DNA of 64,000 bases from CAZYBU01 sp964645775. GTDB lineage: Bacteria > Spirochaetota > UBA4802 > UBA5550. Both the position numbers and the translations under genes were made by a program. Under the pieces are notes generated by a model. That model saw nothing but the letters and a program-made list of their open reading frames with translations. It was not told where the DNA came from and made no database searches. Each line of letters begins with the position of its first letter. Within the stretch, counting starts at the first letter, position 1. The stretch spans positions 1 to 64,000 of the forward strand of contig CAZYBU010000010.1 in assembly GCA_964645775.1 (NCBI GenBank), given 5' to 3'. Below, in pieces: positions 23,466-33,089 of the stretch.

Positions 23466-26029
23466 CAGAACCTCCAGTCTCCGATGGAGAACTGAAAATT
23501 GAAACCATTGGGAACGTGCTCAAAACTTGTTCCATTGAAAATGACCTTCTGCCCGAACCAGAATCGGAGCGGAAGCTGCGGTATCTGGATACGGAAACCG
23601 AATCCGTAGGAATATTTAAAATATGAGAGTATGTTCGTGTCAGGAAGTTCCTGGATGGTCCGCAGGTCACCGGATGCCTTATCGTCGGCCACGTAGTTAT
23701 ACATGTCCTCGTTGCTCGCCTGGAGGTGTTTTTCCCAGAAGGGGTCAGACCAGAGGGAACCGGCGTCGAAGAAGAGGGCGAACCAGAGCACCCTGGGCTC
23801 GATGGGCACCCTGATCTCAAAACCGAAAAGAAGCCTGTGGTACATTCCCACGGAACGCCATGAGGTAGGCAGATCAGGGTCGTAGTACTGCCATCCCCTG
23901 AGCGTTTCCGGTCCTCCGATGGTCAGCCTGTCCTCCAGTTCGAGCCATTCATTATAGGCGTAGTTCTGCCCTGTCCTGCCCAGGGGCGGCTGGAGAAAGG
24001 AACCGCTGGCCCGGATCTCAAAGACGACCGGATAGTCCTTGAGATAGGGAAGGTGGAAAAAGGAGAAATAGGCGTAGAACTCCGGCCTGTATTTCATGAA
24101 ATGATCGTTACCGCCGAGCCAGCCGCCCACGGAGGTCACCTTAATTCCGGTCCGGATGCCATTCGTCGGGTTCAGGTAATTGTTCCTGTTGTCGAAGTAG
24201 AGGTACATGCTCAGGGCCCGTTTCTCCTGCCATCCCAGGACAACGGAACGGAAGACCGAATCGGGACTGTTGCCCGAGGCTTCCTTGACCTTGGAGAAGG
24301 TGTGGGACCATGAGTTACCCACGCTCAGGAAATTCAGAAACCGGTACGACAGACCGAGGGAGTAACCGATGGCCTCCTTTCTGTAACTGGCGTTGGTCGA
24401 CTCATTGGGGAAGAGAGATGTCGTCTCATACATGTAGTTCTGATAAAAGATGGAAGCGTCCAGGGCCAGAGGCACGTTGAAGAGCCAGGGCTCCCGGAAG
24501 CTTACGGTGACGGAACTTCGTATGACCCCATATTCCAGCTTTAGGCCTATCCTCTGGCCGTTACCGAGGAGATTACTTTCACTGATATCTGCGAATATGG
24601 AGAACCCGGCCGTGGTACCGTAACCGCCTCCCAGGGAGATAGAACCGGTGGGCTGTTCTTCCACGTCGATGACCAGGTTCATGAAGCCCTGTCGGCTGCC
24701 CGGGCGAACGTCGATATTGACTTCCTTGAAGAATCCCAGGTTAAAGATCTTCTCCCGGGTCAGCTGCACCTTGGATGCGTTAAAGAGTTCCCCTTCCTTG
24801 ACCAGGACCTCCCGGCGGATGACCTTCGTCTTGGTCTTCTCGTTACCCTTGATGATGATGTTCTCAACATAGGCCTTGGTCCCTTCATGGACCGTGAAAT
24901 CGATCTTAACAAATTTCCGGGTCTCTTTGATCCCCTTCTTCTTATCAACGACCACTTCCCGTTCCGTAACCGTCCTCTCCGGAACCACCCGGGCGAAGAT
25001 ATAACCTTTTGAACCGTACATCATACTTATCATCTGACGGTCCTGCATGTACTTGGTGTTATTAAAAAGCTCACCCTTTTTATTGAGCTTGAACTTCTTC
25101 ATGATCTCTTCCGGTTTATAGACCGGCTCATCCTCCGTGGAATGGATGGTGAGGGAATAGCCGTCGAAGTAGAACTTCTCCCCTTCAAAGACCTTTATGG
25201 TTATAAAGATGCCCCGTTCTTCCCTTTTCGTGGGATTGACCCATTCATACTGAATCTCATCCTCCAGGATCTGGGCGTCCAGGTATCCTTTCTGCTTATA
25301 GAGGGCCAGGACCTTGGCCTTGTCCTGCTCATATTTCTCACGGTTGAATATGCCATCCTTGAAGAGGGTCTTCTCCTCGGTCTCCATGACAGCCTTCAGG
25401 TGACGGCTGCTTACCTCCCGGGCCCCCATAATCGCCAGCTTCCGGACCTTGATCTCCTCCCCCTCATCCACGATAAAGACCACCTCCACCTGGCTCTTAC
25501 TCTTATCCAGGTACTTGATATCGTGCCGGATCAGGACATTGAAGAAACCGTCCTCTTTGTACTTCTCCTTCATCTGGTCGACGCTGTCCTCCACCCAGTC
25601 TTCCCGGTACACATCGTTTTCCTGAAGGGTGATGATCTCCTTCAGATCTACGTCATAGAGTTCCTTGGTTCCCTTGATGGTTATTTTCGAAACGATGGGT
25701 CGTTCCGTGCAGTTAAACCGCAACTGCACTCCATCCTTGTATTCCCGAATCTCTACCGTGACATTGGCCAGTTTGCCTTCCTGGAATATTCTGCGTATAT
25801 CCTCACGCACCTCGCCGGCCTTAAGAGGGTATCCTACGGTTGTTTTCATGACATGCTGGAGATCGGCAGGATTGTTATTGCGAAGCCCGGTAAATTTAAT
25901 CTGATAGACCTTTTTTCCCTCATAACGGGAAGGCTCCGCCGCGAAAAGGCCGGCCGCTGAACTTAGAATCATGCCGGACAGAATCAGGAGAATCCACAGG
26001 TTTCGCGATGTAAAAATGTTTATTTTCAA
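23465..26029 (-). CDS. bamA: Outer membrane protein assembly factor BamA
   Basis: Core of the beta-barrel assembly machine. 854 residues with a signal peptide (about 1-30), then five POTRA domains to about residue 430 (for example VYQIKFTGLRNNNPADLQHVM, PIVSKITIKGTKELYDVDLK and YVENIIIKGNEKTKTKVIRRE). A 16-stranded Omp85 barrel ends in NFQFSIGDWRF, with the terminal aromatic typical of barrels. Barrel segments SISLGGGYGTTAGFSIFAD and LGLSYRFLN are visible, as is the conserved extracellular-loop region with TIGGPETLRGWQ (the RGW form of the VRGF motif). POTRA4/5 spacing is longer than in E. coli. It is followed by the overlapping skp-like gene. Confidence 0.96.
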   Translation of the reverse strand: MKINIFTSRNLWILLILSGMILSSAAGLFAAEPSRYEGKKVYQIKFTGLRNNNPADLQHVMKTTVGYPLKAGEVREDIRRIFQEGKLANVTVEIREYKDGVQLRFNCTERPIVSKITIKGTKELYDVDLKEIITLQENDVYREDWVEDSVDQMKEKYKEDGFFNVLIRHDIKYLDKSKSQVEVVFIVDEGEEIKVRKLAIMGAREVSSRHLKAVMETEEKTLFKDGIFNREKYEQDKAKVLALYKQKGYLDAQILEDEIQYEWVNPTKREERGIFITIKVFEGEKFYFDGYSLTIHSTEDEPVYKPEEIMKKFKLNKKGELFNNTKYMQDRQMISMMYGSKGYIFARVVPERTVTEREVVVDKKKGIKETRKFVKIDFTVHEGTKAYVENIIIKGNEKTKTKVIRREVLVKEGELFNASKVQLTREKIFNLGFFKEVNIDVRPGSRQGFMNLVIDVEEQPTGSISLGGGYGTTAGFSIFADISESNLLGNGQRIGLKLEYGVIRSSVTVSFREPWLFNVPLALDASIFYQNYMYETTSLFPNESTNASYRKEAIGYSLGLSYRFLNFLSVGNSWSHTFSKVKEASGNSPDSVFRSVVLGWQEKRALSMYLYFDNRNNYLNPTNGIRTGIKVTSVGGWLGGNDHFMKYRPEFYAYFSFFHLPYLKDYPVVFEIRASGSFLQPPLGRTGQNYAYNEWLELEDRLTIGGPETLRGWQYYDPDLPTSWRSVGMYHRLLFGFEIRVPIEPRVLWFALFFDAGSLWSDPFWEKHLQASNEDMYNYVADDKASGDLRTIQELPDTNILSYFKYSYGFGFRIQIPQLPLRFWFGQKVIFNGTSFEHVPNGFNFQFSIGDWRF

Positions 26030-26157
26030 ATCAATCGTTCTCTCAATGAAGATCCTGACCCGGGGGGCAGATGCGGCAGATTGAACCTTTATCCATCCCC
26101 CCTCTGAGTGTCAAGAAAATATACCTGCTATCAAGGTTCCCCACGATATATCCCATT

Positions 26158-26556
26158 CTAACGCACCGTTGAAAGGGTAAATCTGGGAAGACCGGAGCGT
26201 CTCAGAGCGTCCATAACCGAAACGATGGTCTCATAATTCGATTCCCGGTCCCCTCGTATAATGATACTCGCCTTATCCGGTTCCAGGTCCATCTCCTTAA
26301 TACGCTGGATAAGTTCATCCCTGGAAACCGGTTTCTCATTCAGATAAATGGTGTTGTCCTTCTTTACGGACAGGGTAACCCGGCTCTCCTTCTCCTGAGA
26401 GGCGGTCATCGCCTTCGGCAGGTTTACCTCAATGGACGATTCAGAACCGAGACGTGAGGTTACCATGAAAAAGGCCACCAGTAGAAAGACCAGGTCGATC
26501 AGGGAAGTAATATCAATCAGGGCGCGATGCTGATAACGTCGTGAAAATCGTATCAT
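26158..26556 (-). CDS. exbD: Biopolymer transport protein ExbD/TolR
   Basis: 132 residues, single N-terminal membrane helix with the essential aspartate in ITSLIDLVFLLVAFFMVTS (Asp about residue 22), followed by a periplasmic domain (LPKAMTASQEKE, VSRDELIQRIKEMDLEPD, SIIIRGDRESNYETIVSVMD). Part of a proton-driven motor with ExbB/TolQ. The gene start overlaps exbB by four bases. Whether it powers TonB or Tol cannot be decided: no tonB, tolA or tolB is present nearby. Confidence 0.93.
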   Translation of the reverse strand: MIRFSRRYQHRALIDITSLIDLVFLLVAFFMVTSRLGSESSIEVNLPKAMTASQEKESRVTLSVKKDNTIYLNEKPVSRDELIQRIKEMDLEPDKASIIIRGDRESNYETIVSVMDALRRSGLPRFTLSTVR

Positions 26557-27182
26557 TTCCGGGGAGAACCTCCCCCCCGTTCATACATCTCTTCCAGTTC
26601 CCGGACCACGTATTCCACGTCCCGGATAGCGAACTCAATGCGGCTGACAAGATAGTTATAGAACATAAGGGCCGGTATGGCGATGATAAGTCCCAGGGCG
26701 GTTGTCACCAGGGCCTCTGTGATTCCCCGGGCGAGTATGTCATGGGCGGCCGGGCCGGAGGTGGAGAGACCGCTGAAGGACTTCATCATCCCGGTGACGG
26801 TCCCGAGGAGGCCGAGCATGGGAGCAATGGTGGCGATGGTCGACACGATACCCGCATATTTTTCGATGCGGCGCACAGACTTCTCCGCCTCTCTGCGAAT
26901 AATCTGTTCTCCTGCTTCGCCGTTCATTTCCAGGACCACTCTCCTGATAAGGTCCGTTACCGGATCATTATTGTCACCCAGGATCGAAGATAAACGGGAA
27001 CGGTCGTCCCTGTGTTCCCGGGTTCTGAAAATCAGGTCAGGGTAATTGGCGCCCATACCGCGAAAAAATACCATCCTCTCAATAAAAACGGCCAAAAGGA
27101 TGATAGAACTGATCAGGAGTGGTATGAGCATGACCCACAGGGGTATGGCGTCAAGAAGTGAGATAAGGGCGTTGCTTGTCAT
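26553..27182 (-). CDS. exbB: Biopolymer transport protein ExbB/TolQ (MotA/TolQ/ExbB proton channel)
   Basis: 209 residues with three membrane helices: an N-terminal one (VMLIPLLISSIILLAVFIERM), then IVSTIATIAPMLGLLGTVTGMM, the signature helix pair with GLLGTVTGM, and TTALGLIIAIPALMFYNYLVS with the conserved Thr/Pro. Forms the channel for the ExbD Asp. It lies 25 bases upstream of exbD's partner block and downstream of a beta-barrel gene (27208-28677), so these three may act together as an energised import system. Confidence 0.94.
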   Translation of the reverse strand: MTSNALISLLDAIPLWVMLIPLLISSIILLAVFIERMVFFRGMGANYPDLIFRTREHRDDRSRLSSILGDNNDPVTDLIRRVVLEMNGEAGEQIIRREAEKSVRRIEKYAGIVSTIATIAPMLGLLGTVTGMMKSFSGLSTSGPAAHDILARGITEALVTTALGLIIAIPALMFYNYLVSRIEFAIRDVEYVVRELEEMYERGGGSPRK

Positions 27183-27207
27183 AGATTATACCGGTTTACC
27201 TTTCATA

Positions 27208-28677
27208 TTATAGAATCACTTTCAGCCCACCGGTTACACAAAAACCGGGCTCCGGGAAACCTTCCCGGAACACAAGGGGACTGTTGTAGAGGTTCCTGGC
27301 CCGCAGGGTCAATCCCAACCCACCGACCACAGGAACGTGTATCTCCAGGTCACCCCGGACGGTAAGGGGCCTCATTTCGGTTGAACCCGGTTCAGTAAAG
27401 ACCCCGTACTGAAGAGTATTCTCCCAGGTCACGTCGAGAAATTTTGACCTGAAAAGCAGACCGGCCGTTCCCTCATGTTCAGGACGATACGGCACGTTAC
27501 TTTCTGCCCAGAAGCGGGTATATGTGTAAAGAAGTTTAAGAGTGAGAGTCGTCTCCCCCATCTGGACCTGCAAATCCACGTAGGGAGAGAGAGAAAGCAT
27601 CATGGCCGGGATCATATCCACAGTAATCATGTCGATGTCGGTCGCGGAATACAGGGACAGGTAACCGGTTGAGTCTTCAAAACCTGTTTCAATCCCTAAA
27701 TTGACCCTTTTAAAACGCCAGGGAGACTCCCCTTCCAGGGGAATACTAAAATCGAACCTGAACCAGGCATGATGACGCCTGGAATCGGGAAGATCATGTT
27801 CAGGGATCACATACTGTTCCTCCCCGTAAAACATCGTCGGATCAGGTATATCGAGCCAATAGCCGTATCCCGTTTCCGCGGTGAAGACGTTCAACCCTGA
27901 AGTGATAAGACGAATATCCCCTCCGATGAAGAAGAGTTCGTCCTTACCCGAGGAGAGAGTCGGACCGAGGGAGAGTATCAGGTATTCAAATAGCTTGAAA
28001 GTACCCCGAAGGCGAGTCCTCCAGTTCAGGTCATACCCTGAAGGGATATCGCTGAAGTGCCTGTAGAGCAGGTCCGATTCCAGGGTTACCTTGTTGGCGG
28101 AAGACCAGACATACTGCCAGGCGACAGAGGGTGAAAGGTTTACCATCCAGTGCCTGAGGCTCCTGTTGCCTCCCACTTCCGCCATGCCGTGAGAACCGTA
28201 CCCGCCCTTCAGGGTAAGTTCCAGGCTGGAAGGCGATTTCCTGTATTCCGCGGAGAGGTCCATGCTGACACGCGCAGACTCCTCATCTGAATAAACCGTG
28301 TTTTCAAAGAGACCGTTCCTGTGAACTTCTGCCCGTATTTCTGGAGATATGCTCCATCTGGAACCAGCCAGAATCAAACCGGCGAAACCGGCTTCTCCGT
28401 TCATAAATGAGGAGTTGGGAATATCATAATCACCGGAACGGAGAAGACGGGAATCGACCTGGTAGCTGAAGTTTTCCATGTCCCCTGCCAGGCTGATGCC
28501 CGCATCCAGGGTTTCATACATACCGTAGAGAAAAGCGGCCGATATGTTCAGTCCGGTAGGTTTCTTTTTTTCTTTATCGCCGTCCGGTTCTCCCCCGGGC
28601 GCCTGAAGGGGGAGCAGGAGTATACAGATAAGGGCCGGGAGTATAATCCCGGCATGACAGAGGGAATATCGGAACAT
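27208..28677 (-). CDS. Large outer-membrane beta-barrel protein, receptor-like but lacking a plug
   Basis: 489 residues with a signal peptide (LPALICILLLPLQAPG). A Lys-rich stretch follows (EPDGDKEKKKPTG), then about 20 amphipathic strands, for example FSYQVDSRLLRS, SSLELTLKGGYGSHG and VTLESDLLYRHFS. The C terminus (VVGGLGLTLRARNLYNSPLVFREGFPEPG) is like the last strands of TonB-dependent receptors. There is no recognisable plug domain or TonB box at the N terminus. The position directly upstream of exbB-exbD suggests a link with energised outer-membrane transport, but this is inference; a plain barrel of unknown role is equally possible. Confidence 0.7.
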   Translation of the reverse strand: MFRYSLCHAGIILPALICILLLPLQAPGGEPDGDKEKKKPTGLNISAAFLYGMYETLDAGISLAGDMENFSYQVDSRLLRSGDYDIPNSSFMNGEAGFAGLILAGSRWSISPEIRAEVHRNGLFENTVYSDEESARVSMDLSAEYRKSPSSLELTLKGGYGSHGMAEVGGNRSLRHWMVNLSPSVAWQYVWSSANKVTLESDLLYRHFSDIPSGYDLNWRTRLRGTFKLFEYLILSLGPTLSSGKDELFFIGGDIRLITSGLNVFTAETGYGYWLDIPDPTMFYGEEQYVIPEHDLPDSRRHHAWFRFDFSIPLEGESPWRFKRVNLGIETGFEDSTGYLSLYSATDIDMITVDMIPAMMLSLSPYVDLQVQMGETTLTLKLLYTYTRFWAESNVPYRPEHEGTAGLLFRSKFLDVTWENTLQYGVFTEPGSTEMRPLTVRGDLEIHVPVVGGLGLTLRARNLYNSPLVFREGFPEPGFCVTGGLKVIL

Positions 28678-28734
28678 AAGGTATCATTCGAATGAGCTCG
28701 AGTTATATACGCGGCAATACCAGGCCAGATGCTT

Positions 28735-28872
28735 TCAGATTGCAACCCTTTTTATGCCGTTGCCGCACTTCCTGCAGCTTATGGTCTCAACGGGGAGTCC
28801 ACAATCACAGTGGACCCGTACGCTGTATCCGCAGGAGCAATTGTAAGAATATCGTTTCAGATCATATTTCAT
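28735..28872 (-). CDS. Tiny zinc-ribbon protein (45 residues)
   Basis: Three cysteine pairs are seen: Cys12/Cys14 (CSCG), Cys22/Cys24 (CDCG) and Cys33/Cys36 (CRKCG), enough for one zinc site plus an extra pair. AAGGAAGG lies six bases upstream of ATG 28872; the longer frame from GTG 28923 adds 17 residues but lacks a ribosome binding site. No homologue is recognised. It stands between metK and the beta-barrel gene on the same strand and may be cotranscribed. A regulatory or RNA/protein-binding adaptor role is possible. Confidence 0.55.
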   Translation of the reverse strand: MKYDLKRYSYNCSCGYSVRVHCDCGLPVETISCRKCGNGIKRVAI

Positions 28873-28984
28873 GGCCCCTTCCTTCGCGCCGCTGATTTCG
28901 TCAAGCTTCTTGTCCCAGCGCACTGCGCGCGTCGGAACTACTTCTATTATCGGCAGGATGGGAAATCTGTCTCATGAAAATGTT

Positions 28985-29135
28985 TATTCTGAGTCCCGAA
29001 AGGGACGTATCCCGACTTCGTCGGGAACGGGCTCAGGCAGCCACCGAAAATATATTCCGATTTATCGGAACGACGAATCCCGACAGATACTTCCCTCCGC
29101 TTCCCGGTTCCCGGGACAGGCAGGACAAAGTCGGG
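28985..29135. repeat. Cluster of short hairpins downstream of metK
   Basis: Several perfect inverted repeats in 150 bases: GTCCC/GGGAC with a four-base loop near 28995; TCCCGAC/GTCGGGA with a three-base loop near 29011; and TTCCGAT/ATCGGAA with a two-base loop near 29058. Further solitary CCCGAC and GTCGGGAC halves lie near 29090 and 29130. No long T-run follows on either strand. It could be a transcript 3' end stabiliser or a REP-like element; similar TCCGA..ATCGGG pairs appear in the hairpin at 53287. Exact boundaries are approximate. Confidence 0.45.
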
Positions 29136-29143
29136 ACTGATAA

Positions 29144-30298
<1,155 letters not shown>

Positions 30299-30338
30299 AG
30301 TTTCTCCCCCGGCCCGGTACGGGCCCTGATAATGATAA

Positions 30339-30695
30339 TTACAGACTCTTTTCCTTTTCTTTGCTCTCTCTATCTTCTGACGGAGGGGTTTCCGTGCCAG
30401 GTTTCAGGTTTCCTTCTGTTTCGGTTTTGCTTTTCAAAAGTTTCTCATCCAGGCTGGCAGTTCTCTGGCTCTCCAGCATGGCAAGCCCGAGAGAGCCGAC
30501 CATGAAAAGGGTAACCATTACGCCCGTTATCTTGGTCATCACGTCACCTGTGGAGGATCCGAAGGCTGACTGACTGCCTCCTCCTCCGAGGATACCGAGA
30601 CCTGCGCCCCGATCCGCCTGAAGGAGAATGAGAACGACAAGTAAAATACTTAGAATTACAAAAAAAACCGTTCCAATCGATAAAAGAATGTCCAT
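30339..30695 (-). CDS. secG: Preprotein translocase subunit SecG
   Basis: 118 residues with two membrane helices. The first is near residues 5-26 (IGTVFFVILSILLVVLILLQ). It is followed by the SecG signature DRGAGLGILGGGGSQSAFGS. The second is ITGVMVTLFMVGSLGLAML, about 55-75. The Glu/Lys-rich C-terminal tail is an extension. Occurs in the common tpiA-secG order. Confidence 0.93.
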   Translation of the reverse strand: MDILLSIGTVFFVILSILLVVLILLQADRGAGLGILGGGGSQSAFGSSTGDVMTKITGVMVTLFMVGSLGLAMLESQRTASLDEKLLKSKTETEGNLKPGTETPPSEDRESKEKEKSL

Positions 30696-30719
30696 AGGAT
30701 TCCTCGCTGCAGGGTTATC

Positions 30720-31472
30720 TCAGACTTGAATAATGTCCAGGAAGGACCGGACCTTAAGGCTCGCGCCTCCCACCAGGACCCCGTCAATATCCTCTTCACT
30801 GAAGAGACCGGAGATGTTGTCCGGTTTAACGGAACCTCCATAGAGTATCGGTATCCTGGAAGCCGTCTCCCTGTCGTAGAGATCGTTCAGGAGATTTCGA
30901 ATGGAAGCATGGACTCCCTGTGCGATCTCCGGGGTTGCGACCTTCCCGGTCCCTATGGCCCAGACCGGTTCATAGGCTATCACAATCTTTTCCATGTCCG
31001 AAGCGTCACATCCTTCAAGAGCGGTCCTGATCTGACGGTCGATGACATCCATAGTCCTGTCCTCTTCCCGTTCTTCCAGGAGTTCACCCACGCAGAGCAT
31101 CGGTTCCAGCCCCATCTCCAGGGCGGCACGGACCTTTTTGCCGGTGGCCTCATCGGTCTCTCCGAAGACATGCCTCCGCTCTGAATGTCCCACCAGGATA
31201 TACCGGCAGCCGCTGTCTTTCGCCATATCGGGGGATATCTCACCCGTAAAGGCCCCCGAGGATTCATGGTAGACGTTCTGAACCCCCACGTCTATGGGAC
31301 TCCCCTGGCAGAGGGATACCACCTCGCGAACGTGGATCGCGGGAGGGAAAACCGCTATCTCCTTCCCCCCTGTATCGCCCAGACCTTCTTTCATGCCCTG
31401 AATAAGCTTGCGGGCCTCTTGCAGCAGGGTATTCATCTTCCAGTTTCCTGCGAATATTGCACGTCGGGTCAT
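30720..31472 (-). CDS. tpiA: Triosephosphate isomerase
   Basis: Interconverts dihydroxyacetone phosphate and glyceraldehyde 3-phosphate. The 250-residue TIM barrel begins FAGNWKMNT (catalytic Lys). It has the catalytic His in ILVGHSERRH and Glu in VIAYEPVWAIGTG, with the flexible loop following, and ILYGGSVKPDN for the phosphate site. Lies between gapA and secG without the pgk gene normally found in this cluster. Confidence 0.97.
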   Translation of the reverse strand: MTRRAIFAGNWKMNTLLQEARKLIQGMKEGLGDTGGKEIAVFPPAIHVREVVSLCQGSPIDVGVQNVYHESSGAFTGEISPDMAKDSGCRYILVGHSERRHVFGETDEATGKKVRAALEMGLEPMLCVGELLEEREEDRTMDVIDRQIRTALEGCDASDMEKIVIAYEPVWAIGTGKVATPEIAQGVHASIRNLLNDLYDRETASRIPILYGGSVKPDNISGLFSEEDIDGVLVGGASLKVRSFLDIIQV

Positions 31473-31496
31473 TATCTGGCTCCGGAATTGATATTA

Positions 31497-31525
31497 CCGG
31501 CAGGATTTGATCCCTGCCGGTTTTT
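31497..31525 (+). terminator. Hairpin with T-run in the gapA-tpiA spacer
   Basis: Perfect stem CCGGCAGG (31497-31504) with CCTGCCGG (31513-31520), loop of eight bases, followed by TTTTT on the plus strand. The surrounding genes run on the minus strand, so the poly-T is in the antisense direction. It could stop antisense transcription, or act as a processing/stabilising hairpin between gapA and tpiA in the sense transcript. Confidence 0.45.
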
Positions 31526-31537
31526 GACAACTACTTT

Positions 31538-32539
31538 TTAGACAAGCTTTTCCAGCAGGTCAACGACACGGTAGGAGTAACCCCACTCATTATCGTACCA
31601 GGCGAGGACCTTGACCATCCTTCCGTTAACCATGGTGGACTGGGCGTCGAAGATGGAAGAATGGGGATTGTGAATGATATCCACGGAGACAATAGGATCA
31701 TCAGTGTATTCCAGGATACCCTTCATGGGTCCCTCTGCCGCGGATTTCATAGCCGCGTTGATCTCATCAACCGTAACGTCTTTCTTGACGTTCGCCACGA
31801 AATCGATTAGAGAACCTGTGGGTGTTGGGACCCGGATGGCCATACCATCCAGTTTTCCATTAAGTTCTGGAATAACCTTACCCACGGCGGTAGCGGCCCC
31901 TGTGGTTGTCGGAATCTGAGAAACAGCGGCGGAACGGGCCCTTCGCAGGTCCTTGTGGGGCGCGTCCAGGATAACCTGGTCATTGGTATAGGAGTGAATG
32001 GTGGTCATCAGACCGTTCTCAATACCAAAACTGTCATTCAGAACCTTCACGAGAGGCGCGAGACAGTTTGTGGTACAGGAGGCGTTGGAGACGCAGGTAT
32101 CCTCAGCCCGAAGATGATCGTCATTTACTCCCAGAACGATCATGTTGTCGATTTCATCCTTTGCCGGAACCGTGAGGATCACCTTTTTGGCGCCGTTTTT
32201 CAGGTGATCACCGTATCCACCTTTTTTATCCTCCCGGGCTCTGAATACGCCCGTCGACTCGACAACCACATCAGGGGTGTCTCCCCAGGGTATCTCAGCG
32301 GGATTCTTTTCATCACTGACTTTGATCTTATTTCCGTTTACGATGATCCCTTCATCATCATGATCGACAATACCGTCAAATTTGCCCTGGGTAGAATCGT
32401 ATTTCAACAGATGGGCAAGCACTTCGTTGCTGGTCAGGTCATTGATTCCGACAACTTCGATATTCTTTCTTTCGAGTATGATCTTGAATACATTTCGACC
32501 AATGCGACCAAAACCGTTTATGGCAACCTTGATAGCCAT
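31538..32539 (-). CDS. gapA: Glyceraldehyde-3-phosphate dehydrogenase, type I
   Basis: Glycolytic NAD-dependent enzyme, 333 residues. Starts MAIKVAINGFGRIGRNVF with the NAD-binding GFGRIGR. The catalytic cysteine lies in SNASCTTNCLAPLVKVL, and IRVPTPTGSLIDF and WYDNEWGYSYRVVDL are conserved. I chose ATG 32539 and not the ATG 21 bases upstream because GGGAGGT lies seven bases before it. First gene of a minus-strand glycolysis/Sec block; the upstream intergenic region holds palindromes and a scaffold gap. Confidence 0.97.
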   Translation of the reverse strand: MAIKVAINGFGRIGRNVFKIILERKNIEVVGINDLTSNEVLAHLLKYDSTQGKFDGIVDHDDEGIIVNGNKIKVSDEKNPAEIPWGDTPDVVVESTGVFRAREDKKGGYGDHLKNGAKKVILTVPAKDEIDNMIVLGVNDDHLRAEDTCVSNASCTTNCLAPLVKVLNDSFGIENGLMTTIHSYTNDQVILDAPHKDLRRARSAAVSQIPTTTGAATAVGKVIPELNGKLDGMAIRVPTPTGSLIDFVANVKKDVTVDEINAAMKSAAEGPMKGILEYTDDPIVSVDIIHNPHSSIFDAQSTMVNGRMVKVLAWYDNEWGYSYRVVDLLEKLV

Positions 32540-32647
32540 GGAGTAGACCTCCCTCTTCAATCATTGTTTTTATGTATAGTATACACGATACTAATTGTTA
32601 CTCCATTCATCAATCAAAAAATCACTATTACCTGCCGTGCTGAAGCA

Positions 32648-32684
32648 AGTAACGGTCTTCCGGGGGTTACTGTCAATTATGACA
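32648..32684. promoter_or_regulatory. Two adjacent inverted repeats upstream of gapA
   Basis: AGTAAC (32648-32653) pairs with GTTACT (32666-32671), and immediately after, TGTCA (32671-32675) pairs with TGACA (32680-32684) around a four-base centre. They lie about 110-145 bases before the gapA start. They could be repressor binding sites or a terminator-like hairpin; nothing identifies the regulator. Confidence 0.3.
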
Positions 32685-32738
32685 ATCTGTATCGAATTTG
32701 AATTTTTTCATTACCTTTATTTACTATAAAAAACTCTA

Positions 32739-32838
32739 NNNNNNNNNNNNNNNNNNNNNNNNNNNNNNNNNNNNNNNNNNNNNNNNNNNNNNNNNNNNNN
32801 NNNNNNNNNNNNNNNNNNNNNNNNNNNNNNNNNNNNNN
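32739..32838. other. Assembly gap (100 N)
   Basis: Exactly one hundred unknown bases, the default gap length used when scaffolding contigs. The true length is unknown. A tandem repeat starts at its right edge, which probably caused the assembly break. Gene order and orientation across it are therefore not proven by sequence. Confidence 0.99.
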
Positions 32839-32986
32839 CCAACCCCGCCGCCTTCGGCGGCGGGGATAACTATTCATTTTATTCGCAAAAAAAACATCCT
32901 TTGCAATAATTACCAACCCCGCCGCCTTCGGCGGCGGGGATAACTATTCATTTTATTCGCAAAAAAAGCATCCTTTGGAATAATTA
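32839..32986. repeat. Two tandem copies of a 74-bp repeat with a GC-rich hairpin
   Basis: Copy 1 is 32839-32912 and copy 2 is 32913-32986; they differ at two positions within the region after the A-run. Each begins CCAACCCCGCCGCC and holds a perfect 10-bp stem with a TTC loop (CCCCGCCGCC/GGCGGCGGGG). An AT-rich tail with seven to eight adenines and CATCCTTTG follows. The array abuts the scaffold gap, so more copies are likely hidden there. No coding capacity and no spacer-like variation. It sits between the divergent gapA and acyl-CoA ligase genes. Confidence 0.9.
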
Positions 32987-33089
32987 CTGACATTGATTAT
33001 TCATTTTCCCTTGAAATCCTCCCGGAAGTATGATAGAAATGACAGAATGAACAACGCCCATTATTCTTTACCAGAAGGAAGGTCCCACC

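Noticed and set aside
30299..30338. Possible SAM riboswitch before metK
   Set aside because: Only 40 bases separate secG and metK, too short for any known SAM riboswitch, and no characteristic stems are seen.
32839..32986. Possible CRISPR array
   Set aside because: Only two copies of a 74-bp unit, directly adjacent and without unique spacers; the palindromic part lies inside a tandem repeat.
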